From: Casuarius casuarius
Taxonomy: Eukaryota > Chordata > Aves > Casuariiformes > Casuariidae
Assembly (NCBI GenBank): GCA_003342895.1
Contig: PTFA01000196.1
Location: forward strand, 128,053-192,052
DNA length: 64,000 nucleotides
Direction of reading: 5' to 3'
The notes under the pieces were generated by a model that made no database searches, was not told the DNA's origin, and saw only the letters and a program-made list of their open reading frames with translations. Positions 1 through 62,000 of the stretch are shown here, piece by piece. How positions within the stretch are numbered: position 1 is the stretch's first letter; each line of letters begins with the position of its first letter. A program made the position numbers and the translations under genes.

Positions 1-617
1 TCTGCTCCTCCTGTGCCCCCGGGCAGTGGCATCGCTGCATAAACAGGGATCTGCTTGTGAACGTCTGCCTGAACTTCTGAGCAGAAGTTCACGAGTAGGG
101 GAGATTTCATTCTGAAAATTCCCCACTAGGACTTTCTACAAGTGTCGTCTTCTCCTATTTCCATTCTCCTCCCCCCTGTTGCACTCTGGTTTGACTTTCT
201 CAATTCTCCAGCTGGCAAAAGAAAAAAAATAAACCCCTCCAGTTCTTAAATGAACTATAGCAAAAATGACCCCTGAGGAAAGCTGCCAGTTTAGGACCCA
301 TGCCTTTAGGTTGAATGCCAAAGGGTAATAAGAATTAAGTTTCAAATTAAGAATGTTTGTTTAATTAAAAAAAGAAAAAAAGTCCTCCCTAGATTTCCTG
401 GCTAAAACTGCATTTTGAATCAGCCCCTGGCCATGAATGATCTCGGTGTTCTCCGGCCTTGGTCAGACATCTGGCTGCTTGTGTGGCTGTGTCAGCAGGC
501 AGGTAACTGCAGCTCTGGTGGCAGAGAGCCCTTCCTTGCCCTTTGCAGTCTCCCAGTTACTTAGCAGTATCCTGCGGCCCGTTGCTGCTCCCTCACCATC
601 TCTGCTTTCCCCTCCAG
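1..617. other. Upstream flank or 5' intron of CTXN1
   Basis: No coding region is supported here. The stretch ends in a pyrimidine-rich tract followed by AG at 616-617 on the + strand, which looks like a splice acceptor for the CTXN1 coding exon. If so, part of this stretch is an intron and a noncoding first exon lies further upstream. Around 340-400 it is AT-rich. The long frames readable here on either strand match no family I know. Confidence 0.45.
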
Positions 618-1092
<475 letters not shown>

Positions 1093-2241
1093 ACGGCAGG
1101 GATGGGGCGAGCCTGGGTGCTCCGTGTGCCTCCCCCCCCCGCTGGCCCCGGCCCCGGCCCCCCCTTCCTCTGTGGTGTTGCCCTGGGCCAGCAGGGATGC
1201 TGCGGGCAGGGAGGCGAGGTGGGGCTCTTGTCTGGGGCGGGTTTTCTAGGGGTTTCTGTCTTTTCTAAGCACTTTTCGATTCTCTTCCCGGTCTGCAGCG
1301 CCCTTGGGGAGATGTGTTGGAAGGACGAAACGAGGCTGCCTGGTCCCCTCTGCCCGCTCTCCCCCTGGACAGTGCCACGTGCTGAGGTGAGGGGCAGGAG
1401 GCGATGGGGCAGGGTAGGGCAGAACCCGCCTCCGGCCGCAGCCTGCCGGGCTCCAGGTCCGGGTGGCTCTGCCTGTTGCCAGGCCAGAGCTTCGCCCCCC
1501 ATCTCCTCCTGCCCCTCACGTTGCCCTTGTCCGTGTCCCCCGGGGATTGCTGGCTGTGGTCCCGCGTGTGCGCGTGCCCTTGTAGCTGAGCCGTGTCTGG
1601 GGGGGGCCTTATAGGCACCAGACCCAAGTGCTGGCTTTGTTTCTCCGTGTGGCAGCCCCAGTCCCCCCCAGATGCCGGGGGAGACGGAGACCCCGTGCAC
1701 AGCCCCTTCCGGCACCACGTCCTGCGGCCTGCTCTCCGCTTCACACCGTAGCGATCTGTCCCTGCCCAGCTAGCGCAAATGGTCTGAGCAAGGCGCAGTC
1801 ACGCAGCTGCCTGCAGAGGTGCCCGGGCAGCCCTGCTGCCTTCCGGGCACGGACGGTGGGGCCGCAGCCATGCCAGCAGGCACCTGAAGCCCTGCATGAG
1901 GTTTGAGAGAGGCCCCTCAGCTGGCCCAGGCCTGGCAGCCCCACAGCAGCAGCCCACTCTTGCCGGGGGGGGACCTCCCCACGCCCGGGGGTGCTGCGAG
2001 NGGCCAGCCCTTCCCTGGCCGTCCTGTACCCGGGTGGTAGATGGGCTGCATAAGAAACTGAGGGGAAAACAAAGCTGGCTTCCCACCTTGTGCAGGAGCT
2101 GTGTCTGTCTTGCGGGGGGGTTGCAGCTTGCCACAGGGCTGGCAAGAGCCCTGGGGGTTTATGGCCACAGGCCGGTAGGAAGGTTTGTGCTAAGGGACTG
2201 AGCCCCTAGGGGAGACCCTCCTCCCCCACCATGGAAATAAA
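1093..2241 (+). other. CTXN1: Putative CTXN1 3' UTR
   Basis: A GC-rich, noncoding continuation after the CTXN1 stop codon, running to a canonical AATAAA at 2236-2241. Long frames exist on both strands, but they reflect high GC and low stop frequency and show no recognisable domain. One N lies at 2001. The UTR extent is inferred from the position of the poly(A) signal and was not observed. Confidence 0.55.
2236..2241 (+). terminator. CTXN1: Poly(A) signal AATAAA, CTXN1
   Basis: A canonical hexamer on the + strand about 1.14 kb after the CTXN1 stop, the first one met downstream. The expected cleavage site is 10-30 nt further on. Confidence 0.6.
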
Positions 2242-2259
2242 GCTGCACTGTGCTAACCC

Positions 2260-4929
2260 CACGTAATTCTGCTGCTGCTCTTTGGNGCATCCCATCAGGC
2301 ACTCAGAAAAGTACCCGTTGCTCCCCAGGCAATGGCAGGTTTCCTCATCTCTCTGTCTGGGCCAAGACTCCACCTCTCCCCACGAGCTGGAGCTGCACCG
2401 CAGTGGGGGGGTGCCCGTGGGACAGGAGCGGGCATATCCCCCCCCAGCCCCAGGTCAGGGCCATCACAGGGGTGGTGCTGAGGGTGGCCTGTGCCTGGGG
2501 TGCAGAGGGTGCTCTCTGCCNCAGTGAGTACCGCATGGCATCTCGCCCAGCACTGCTGGGCAGGGACAGTCAGTGCTGGCCACATCCTGCGCGGGGCTGG
2601 GCCTGGAAACGCCTCCCGCAGCAGCCCGGGCTGTGGTGAGCGCTGCTGTACGGGCTGAGCAGGCAGCAGCCCCGTGGGTACCGCTGCATCTGGAAGGACC
2701 TTTTAGGCAGGACACGGGCAGCAGGATGCTGTGGCTCTGCCTGCCCTCCTGTGGCACGGGGCTCNGCCACCGGGCAGGCCGGTGCCAGCTTTGCCTCTGG
2801 AGCATCCGGCCAAGAAGAGCTCGTTAAAGTGCGAATGGAGACCTGGAGCGAGGGCCTAAGCAGAACTCGACCAACTGGACCACGTGGCACAGTCTCCGGC
2901 AAAGCACAGGCAGGCAAACGCCTTCGTCGCAGCACACGCTGCACGTACCAGTCACTACACAACCTAGACAGCCCCTGCCCTGCACGACCGCTGCTCAGCA
3001 AAACTGCCGGGAAGCAGCAAGAGCGGCTCTGTTCTGCAAGGGGAGAGGAGCTGGGCTCGAGGTGACCATGGCACAGGCAGCGGCAGGGATGGTGCCTCCC
3101 CTGACCAGCACCCAAGCAGCGCGAGCAGGACCGTAAGGCTCAGGCAGGGACTGAAGGGGCAACAGGCCTGACCTAAAATGGAGTGGTGTTTCCAGGCTGG
3201 TTAGGGAAATTACGGGCTATTAGTGCACTCAGGGCACTGANTGCAACCACTGCACTGCACAATCATTGCACTGCACAGTCGCTGCTTAGCACAACCGCAC
3301 AGCAGACACTGCACTGCAGCACAGCACATCCAGTGTAGTCTACCACCGCACAGCATAGCCACTGCACAGTATATCCATCACACAGAACATCCGCCTCACA
3401 GCCCAGCGACTCATTGCACAGCACAACCACCGCAGAGCACACCCATTCGCGGCACAGCCTAGCCAACCGCTGTATATCCCATCACACACTTAGGAATAGG
3501 CCCTCCATGAAAAATAAATCCANACCATGAGGTGTGGTACAACACTACCAACACACTGCACGTACTGTAGCATCATCCAGGCTGTGCAAATGTATTGCAG
3601 GACGGTCATCTCTGGGTGCGTGCAGGATTGTTGTAATGATCCTGGTGAGTGTGCGAGTAGAGAGCAACACTCACACGTATAGGCAACCCCAGCACAAGCT
3701 CAGTCTCTCTCAGTCCAGCTGACTCTATTGCTGATTTTAGCAACAATGGATTAGCAGCAGTTTAAAACCAGCCACACCTAACCCAGCTATACCAATTTTG
3801 TAGGCAAAACTGGGGATGAGGTTGCAGACAGTGCTGCTGGTGCCACCACAGCAATAGCTGCAATTATATGCATGCTTCATACATGAGGCAGCTTAGCCGA
3901 CCAGAGTGGTGGTCTGGTGCTCTGGTGGGATGAGGGACCTCGTGCAGAGACTGGCCTTGTGCCATTGCCTGTAAAGCCTCAACTGGGACTTGTCTCACTC
4001 TCCAGTGTCTGGCTCTTACGTGGCTAGATATGCTGGGCTCCTCTGTAATCTGTGGAGAGAACNTGGATCAGGGCCCAGCTGGCCCAATTAGGTCCTTATT
4101 GGTCCCTCCCTTAGACTGGGCTGTGACCCACCGTGTCCTGGGACCCTTGACTGTATTGATAAGGTCTCCTTTGCACAGAGGGTGAACCAGGGGCGCAGGA
4201 GGTATTTGCCTTTCACCTGGTGGATCCCTCTCCACTGGGCCGTGACCCATCTTGCCCTAGGAGCTGAAGTTCTACTTTGGGTCTTGCCCCAGAGGCTGGG
4301 GAGGGTCATTTGCTNTTTACAACCTCACAAGGAACCGGAAAGGAGCCAGCAGCACCTGCCTGGTCTGGCATCTGAGGGAGCAGATCTCGGCATACCTCTC
4401 TGCAGAAGAGAAGCAGGTTTGGCAGTGCCTTCCCTTGCAAGTGNTTTTTTGCCAGAACAATACTCATCAGTTGCCAAGGAAGTCTGTGGAAACGTGGCCT
4501 TCCAGGCTACGAGAACTCATGTTTTTTTATTGTCACCTTGACTTTCCTCAGGCTCCTTGTTCTAACTGGCTCTCAGTGCGACGCAGCNTGCCCAAACCTT
4601 CTCCTGCCCAGTTTCTCTTCCAAAATTCTGTTCCAGGACTTTTTGGCATGGTTCAGGCTGGTGATTCCTCTGTCTTTGCCTTGGAGATGTTGCAGAGTGA
4701 CACATGCTGAGGGTATGAGCTGGTCTGGGCACNAAGCCATGCTTCTCTTGAAGATATCGTCTGGGGCTGAGACCTAGGCCAGGCTGTAGGCTAGGGAGCC
4801 CGAGCACTGTTCGCTTTCCCTGGTACATCAGGGTTTTCCAAGCTCAAGTAATCAGACAGAGCAGAGTAAGGAGNGATTAACGTCTTGCATCTCAGCTTCC
4901 CTACAAAGAATACTGAGCTGTGGCTAGGC
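2260..4929. other. Intergenic region between CTXN1 and the fibrillin gene
   Basis: About 2.7 kb that is GC-rich up to about 3200, then contains a degenerate CA/GC-based tandem repeat (about 3241-3490), then ordinary unique-looking sequence. Single Ns occur every few hundred bases. No exon, RNA gene or family-like frame was recognised on either strand. Confidence 0.6.
3241..3490. repeat. Degenerate minisatellite-like repeat
   Basis: Irregular copies of a short unit built from GCACAGCACAACCAC and CACTGCACTGCACA, about 15-18 bases each, recur across about 250 bp with substitutions and length changes. The repeat produces a cysteine-rich spurious frame on the - strand. Nothing suggests a function. 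Confidence 0.65.
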
Positions 4930-5375
4930 TCCCAGTACAGCAAAGGGCCACGAAGATGATTAAGGGATCAGTGTCTAACATACAGGGAGAGGCTGAGTGA
5001 GCTGGGACTGGTCAGCCTGGAGAAGAGAAGGCTCAGGGAGGATCTTAGTANTGTGTATAAATATCCAACTAGGAGGGAGTAAAGAAGATGGAGCCATGCT
5101 CTTTTTAGCAGTACCCAGTGAAAGGACAAAAGAAAATGAAACAAACTGAAATACAGGAAATTCCATTTAAACATAAGAACCCTTTTTTATTGGGAGGGTG
5201 GTCAAACACTGGAATGGTTTTCCCAGAGAGACTGTGGAGTCTCCACCCTTGGAGATATTCAAAAACCAAGCAGACACGGTCCTAAGCAACCTGCTCTAGC
5301 TGCCCTTGCTTTCAGTAGNGGGGTTGGACTAGACGATCTGCAGCGGTCCCTTCCAACCTCAACGACTGTGATTTA
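4930..5375 (+). mobile_element. CR1-family LINE, 5'-truncated 3' end
   Basis: The + strand carries landmarks of the CR1 3' region in order: AAGGGCCACGAAGATGAT, a GAGAGGCTGAGTGAGCTGGGA segment, CAGCCTGGAGAAGAGAAGGC, CACTGGAATGGTTTTCCCAG, a TGGAGATATTCAAAA segment, and finally GGTTGGACTAGACGATCT and CCCTTCCAACCTCAACG. This is the noncoding tail just before the short terminal repeats of CR1, the dominant retrotransposon of birds and other sauropsids. No reverse transcriptase coding part remains, so the copy is dead on arrival by 5' truncation. It sits just beyond the putative 3' end of the fibrillin transcript. Confidence 0.88.
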
Positions 5376-5571
5376 CCATAGAAATGACGCAGAGGGGAGC
5401 AGGGTTGGGAGGCCAGGGAATGCTCAGATATTCCAGGGACACCCTCTGACACCCTCCCTCTGAATCCGGCCTCCCTGCTGCACCTTGGCCCCAGGCAGGC
5501 TGGCACCGTGCCACAGCCACCACCGTGCCCGGACCAGGAGGAAGACACAGAACCATTTAACCCAAAATAAT

Positions 5572-5577
5572 TTTATT
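5572..5577 (-). terminator. FBN3: Poly(A) signal AATAAA, fibrillin gene (distal)
   Basis: TTTATT on the + strand reads AATAAA on the gene strand. GT-rich sequence follows on the gene strand (CTGGTCCGGGCACGGTGGTG), which fits a downstream cleavage element. It is the last such hexamer before the CR1 insertion. Confidence 0.55.
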
Positions 5578-5694
5578 GTTGCTGTTGCTTCTGATACAAA
5601 AAGGAACTCCACAAAGAGCTGTCTCTCTCTGCGGGACGAGGGGGCACAGGTTTCGGGTTTCAACGCTTCCCAAAAACAACCAGCAAGAAACGTC

Positions 5695-5715
5695 AAAAAA
5701 AAAAAAAAAAAAAAA
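5695..5715. repeat. 21-nt poly(A)/poly(T) run
   Basis: An uninterrupted run of 21 A on the + strand inside the putative fibrillin 3' UTR. The AT-rich sequence at 5800-5900 is separate. It could be a retroposon tail or simple slippage; no element body is recognisable beside it. Confidence 0.7.
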
Positions 5716-5802
5716 CACCGCACCAGAGGAATGAAGGAAACCTTGAGCTTTTTCATTTGACACTTTTGGCTCAACACACGCACACAAACCCACCTCCGCT
5801 AA

Positions 5803-5808
5803 TTTATT
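5803..5808 (-). terminator. FBN3: Alternative poly(A) signal AATAAA, fibrillin gene (proximal)
   Basis: AATAAA on the - strand inside an AT-rich block, about 230 bp before the distal hexamer. The downstream GT-rich element is weaker than at the distal site, so this is a less likely end. Confidence 0.3.
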
Positions 5809-7762
5809 ATTATTATTAATAATTTTTTTTAAAAAAAGCACCTGTTGGAAAAACAAAACAAAACAAAAATAATTAAAAAAAAAACAAAAACAAACATCAG
5901 GCCACCCATCCTGTCACGAGCTCTGGGACTCTTGCAAAATCCAGAGTCTGGAGCTGCATTATACAAAAGAGTTTTCAAGTTTGATATTAGCCCAAATACA
6001 GCATACATACACTTCCCCCCACCCTATGCAGTGGCAGTGTACCAGGAAAAAACAACTCTCCCCCAAAGTACCAAAACAGCTACAGGAATATGCACTCCTC
6101 ACAACAGCGAGCAGTCATAACTTTGGTGGTTATACATAAATACGAAAGAGTGGATGGATACAGTGCACTAACGCTGACACTTCAATACCAGCACCAGCTT
6201 CTGAAAGCTGAAAGCACCTTTGGATGTGGTGATTTGTCTATCAGGTAGTCTTGTGTGTTACCAGAGTGAAATAGCACCTTTCTTTCCTTTGGTGATGCAC
6301 AGTGTTGATGCAGAACCAAAACCAGATTCATGCAGAATTAGGAAATGGCATTGCAGAGACCAGCTGTGGGAAGAACACCCTCTTGGGAAGAAGAAAAGCC
6401 CATCTGGACAGAACAGTCTGGACAGGCTACTGGAAGCAGCAGGGAGACTTCAATTCACTTAATTCATATTTTCCAGACACTTTTTAGGGCATTTCATTTG
6501 CCTGTATTAACCAGAGACTGAGCATTTCGGTTGTTATCTTGGACCGATCAAGATGAATGTGACAACNGGACAGGAATGACTTGCAGCCTCCGTTTCAGAA
6601 GTGGTCCTAACTGTGGGGAGTCTGGCCACAGGCACCGGAGTCACGCAGATGGGTAGCTCAGAATCAAGGACTGTTTGGAAAATGAAGGCCTAGATGTTCA
6701 TGTCCCTGACAGGCTGCAGTGTTCCCCTCCCTCCCATCTTGTTCCTGCTGGTGGGAAAATTTTCACAGGATTTTCAGACCCTCCCAGCAGTGGTGGCCAG
6801 CAAATGTACCCCTGCAGAACACCAAACACGTCCTGCCAAGCCCTCCATCCCCTTCAGCATGGGAAGGATCCAGCTGTTCCGTGCCAGACTCACGACAGTT
6901 TTCCTGCCAGTTTAGTTTGTTCAATCACATTCAGCAACACAATTATTTGCCCTCTCCCAGACCTCCTCCTCATTTATATAAGGACATGCCAACTCTTGGA
7001 CTTCCTGGAGCTCTGGAAAAGCCCTTCCAGCTCCAATTTTNGGAGGGAGTGCACGTGCTCAGCACACTGTGGTGCGAAAGCCCTAGGTGCCCTGCAGGAG
7101 CCTGTGACCTGGCTGCTTCGCAATGTGAGGTTAGAAATCTGACCTACCCGTTCACTCAGTGGTGACTTTTTCTGTTCTACAAAAGGACCAGAAGACACGG
7201 AGAGGACAGAGAAAGGCAGAGCAGCCAGTGCAGATATGAGAGGGTTCCTCTAGCACCATTACGACAATGCAGAAGCGAAGCAGGAAGAGCTGTTGGGAAA
7301 TGCACTAATACCACACCAAGTNATAGCTCCTTCCAGAGCCGTTCCCAGGCCCCCTCCCACTTCCTGGGCTATGGGGTGGTGTGTGGCCTGTGGCTATGAA
7401 GAACAGGGAACTTCCCAAAGGGCAGCCCTCGGCAGCTTGGACTAACAGTACCTATTTGAAGAGAAATGGGCAGGAGCTGAACGCAGGGAGGGAGTCCCTG
7501 CTAANAGGGTTTGAACCTTTGGTAAAGCTTTCATGAGCTGTTTTGTGGCGTGGCTTGGTTCTATCCCAAACACCCCACGAAGCAGAGCATCCCCACGTGG
7601 CCCAGGCGGTACCGAGCCCAGAGGGACATTTCCCATCAGTTGTACAGCGCAGTGGGGGAGGTGGTGGCAGGGGGTGCAACAAGAGAAGAGGCAGTTTTTT
7701 CCAGGTGTGGATGGCAAGGCTAAGGACTGTACTGTCACTTGGGCGGGTGGGTCTCATGGCTG

Positions 7763-59063
<51,301 letters not shown>

Positions 59064-62000
59064 CTAGAAAAGAACAAACCAACAGTGATTACTTTTCCCG
59101 GTGAATCATCTCCTTTCCTTCCACGAATGGACGTGGGGCCAGAGCTGCGATCACACAGCAAAGGAGCTAGTGTTATGAGCTGTCATGGGATGTTTCAGAT
59201 CATTAGTGGCATCCTACCAGTGGATTAGGAAAGAAAAAAAGACTCCCCCAAAGAGGGATTCAGAGAGCTTCACAGAGTCATCCGCTTCTCTCCATTGAAG
59301 AATAGGTCTTTGTGTAAGCTGATCGAAAATGTTGAGCTCCCTGGAACACAAAGGAAGCTTCAAGACAGAAACACATCTGTGCAGGTGCATGACTCCGGCT
59401 GAACAGCAAGTCCCTCCATGTGACTTGGAAGCCTCTCTGAACGCAGAGATGCTTCTGATAACATCATGTTTTTTAAAAAACACTGGACACTTACATTGTT
59501 CACTGAATTGCTCCATACAGTGAACAACGTATTAAGACAAATACATTTAGGCATCCAAATACAGGTGAAAAGGCATCTGTAGTCCCAGTTAGGCAAGGGA
59601 GATCTGGACATTTCACTCTGTATTCAGATCCTCAATCAGCAGTTACCTATTTTAGAGTGAAGTGATTTTTTCTTCCGGCTCCCCTGAGTGTGTTGACCTC
59701 CACTCAGATTCACATCTCACATGGAGACAGCTGTATTTGGGTGCCTACATGCAGATTTCCTCATTTTGAACTGAAGGTTCCCTGTTGCTAGACTGGCTGC
59801 CACACTGTGTAGTGCCATCTGAGATGCCCCAGGGAGTTCTGCCTACCTTCCAGTCACTCTGGAAGAATGTAAGTCTCCTGGAGGTCCTGTGTTACATCTA
59901 CCAGTCCTTCGTGGACACTCCTGCTATGCTGGGACTTCTCAAATACAGTGTGGGCACTTAAGTGCAGCCTTGGTGCCTGCTGGAGAAGGAAGGAGCAACT
60001 TCCTTTGTATGACAAAAGTTACAGCACGGCCTCTTCAGCCATTCTCCTTTCTTTGAGGGAAATTCCCTCCCCAGCAGACTGCAAAAGGAGTGGGGAGAGA
60101 AAGGGAGGTCGAAATGAATCCACTGAAATGAAGCTACTACGCAGAATTCAGAATGCAAATTAATGAGACAGAAAAGAGAAACTGAGTCAGAGGGCCCCTG
60201 ACATGGTAGCCCCACGAAGGATGGATGTGCCCAAAAGACATCTACTTTGGATTCTGGCTCCTTCTCTCAGTGCTGTTAGATGGGCACTGTCTAAAGAGCT
60301 CCTGGAGCAGGGTTCAGCATCAACGAATTCCCCCCGTGCACTGGGCTCCCCTTCCCAGCCAGCTATAGGCAGATTCCTTCGATCTCACTTGCTGCTTGCA
60401 TAAAGGTTCAGCCAAAGGGAAGATGAGCAGTCCAGGTCAGATGCTCCATAGCTTGGGGAATGAGATGCTCTCCTAGATGCTCTGCCAGGAGCAGAAGCAG
60501 ATGGAGTTTATATCATGAAAAAAAGGCCGAACGGATTGCCCTGAGCAGGAACCTCTGTGACCCTCTCAGTGAGTCCTTCCTGCCTGGAGCTACTGCTCTC
60601 GTCAGTTGAGTGCTAACGGCACTGGACCTCCCTCCTTTCCAGTTTTGCCCCCATTAAAGCACCTTCTGAAATACCATGTACCAATCTAGCAAGCAATCCC
60701 TCCACCTATTGAATCATATCTGACCTGAATTCTTACCAGCACTCTGTGACCAAGGAAATGCTTTAGTTTTATGGTGATGGCAAGCCATGGTAGCGTGTCC
60801 CTATTGAGCGCCAACCAGCAGAGTATGCCAGGAGCTGGAAGGAACTGAGATCTGACGTGGTACCAGCAGCTCTTGCAACAAGTCCAGTACAGGACTATAC
60901 ATTATATATATATATAAACACATATATATACATATATATACACACACACATTATACAGGACATTTTAGGTAGAACCACCAGATTTTAGGGAAGCAGAAAA
61001 GCTATTTATAGAACTATGCCTGACACTTTTCCTTAAGTTTCTGATTCTGTCTCAGGTTTTGTTCCTTCCTCCAGCCCAGCCTCTCCTAGCCCATGAGCAT
61101 GCCATAGTCTGAGCTACTTACCTAGTCACAGGGAAGATTACTGAGACAGAGAGATACACTGAGTCCTCAGTGAGATAACACCTAATTATCCATGAAGATA
61201 AAAGAAATACTAACGAATACCGCAGCTGAAAGGAAGCCCAGGGAATCTGGGAATCTTAATGCTCCCTGATCTGTTGCCCTGCCAGTGCCCTCTAGATGAG
61301 TGGGTAGGAAACAGTTCCCAGCTGGGTTCCAGTCTAGGGCTAGCAGGACCACCTGTGTCAACAAGTTCTGCCACACATTGATTTTCCAGCAGTTCATTTC
61401 CATGCATGAGACTGTTTGTCAGTGTATCCGACACCAGTGAGGCACGCCTCTCTGAACTGAAGAGGATGGAAAGTACGGACATTACGACAAGAGTTTTTCA
61501 AGGGGGCAAGAGCTGAACTCAGACATTTAGAAGTGCCTGTCAGTCCTCGTGACTAGACATACGGCGATGATTGCAGAAAGGTTGCAAAAGTACTGAAATT
61601 CAGAGATAACCACCCTAGTGATACAGCTTCTGCCATTTGAACTTAGCATGTGCTCTACAAGCAGCTCTCTAATGTGGAGATACGGCAGACCCTCACCACT
61701 GGAAAAGAGAAACATGGAGACTAACCCCATTGCCAAGGTCCTGGCTGCCGGAGCCTGGGTTCTGAGACAGACCGTCTACATCTGAAATCATGCTCAGGGT
61801 GAGATTTTGATTTGCATTGGAAGAACTGAGGTGGAAAGATGAGGGACTATAAGATATGCTGGAGGACTGTGCAGGTTTCCAAAGTATCCAGGCCATTTTT
61901 ATTACAAACTTGAGAAAGTTCTTGGGTTAATTATTTTTTTGGCTCTTCTTCTACTGAATATTTAAAGAGCTGCATACACTTGTGGAAGCCCTAGTTAACA

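Larger units (their letters stand above)
5550..7762 (-). other. FBN3: Putative 3' UTR of the fibrillin gene
   Basis: About 2.2 kb of noncoding sequence after the fibrillin stop codon at 7763-7765, running to an AATAAA on the - strand at 5572-5577. It contains a 21-A run at 5695-5715 (T on the mRNA strand), a second AATAAA at 5803-5808, and AT-rich stretches at about 5800-5900. The length is plausible for a fibrillin 3' UTR. The boundary is inferred from the hexamers and from the GT-rich sequence that follows on the - strand. Confidence 0.55.

Noticed and set aside
3263..3466. Cysteine-rich 67-residue - strand frame resembling a small secreted peptide
   Set aside because: It is the translation of the degenerate tandem repeat, with no signal peptide or family pattern.
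5485..5760. A 91-residue + strand frame ending in a lysine run
   Set aside because: The lysines come from the 21-A tract inside the putative 3' UTR of the opposite gene; no domain is present.
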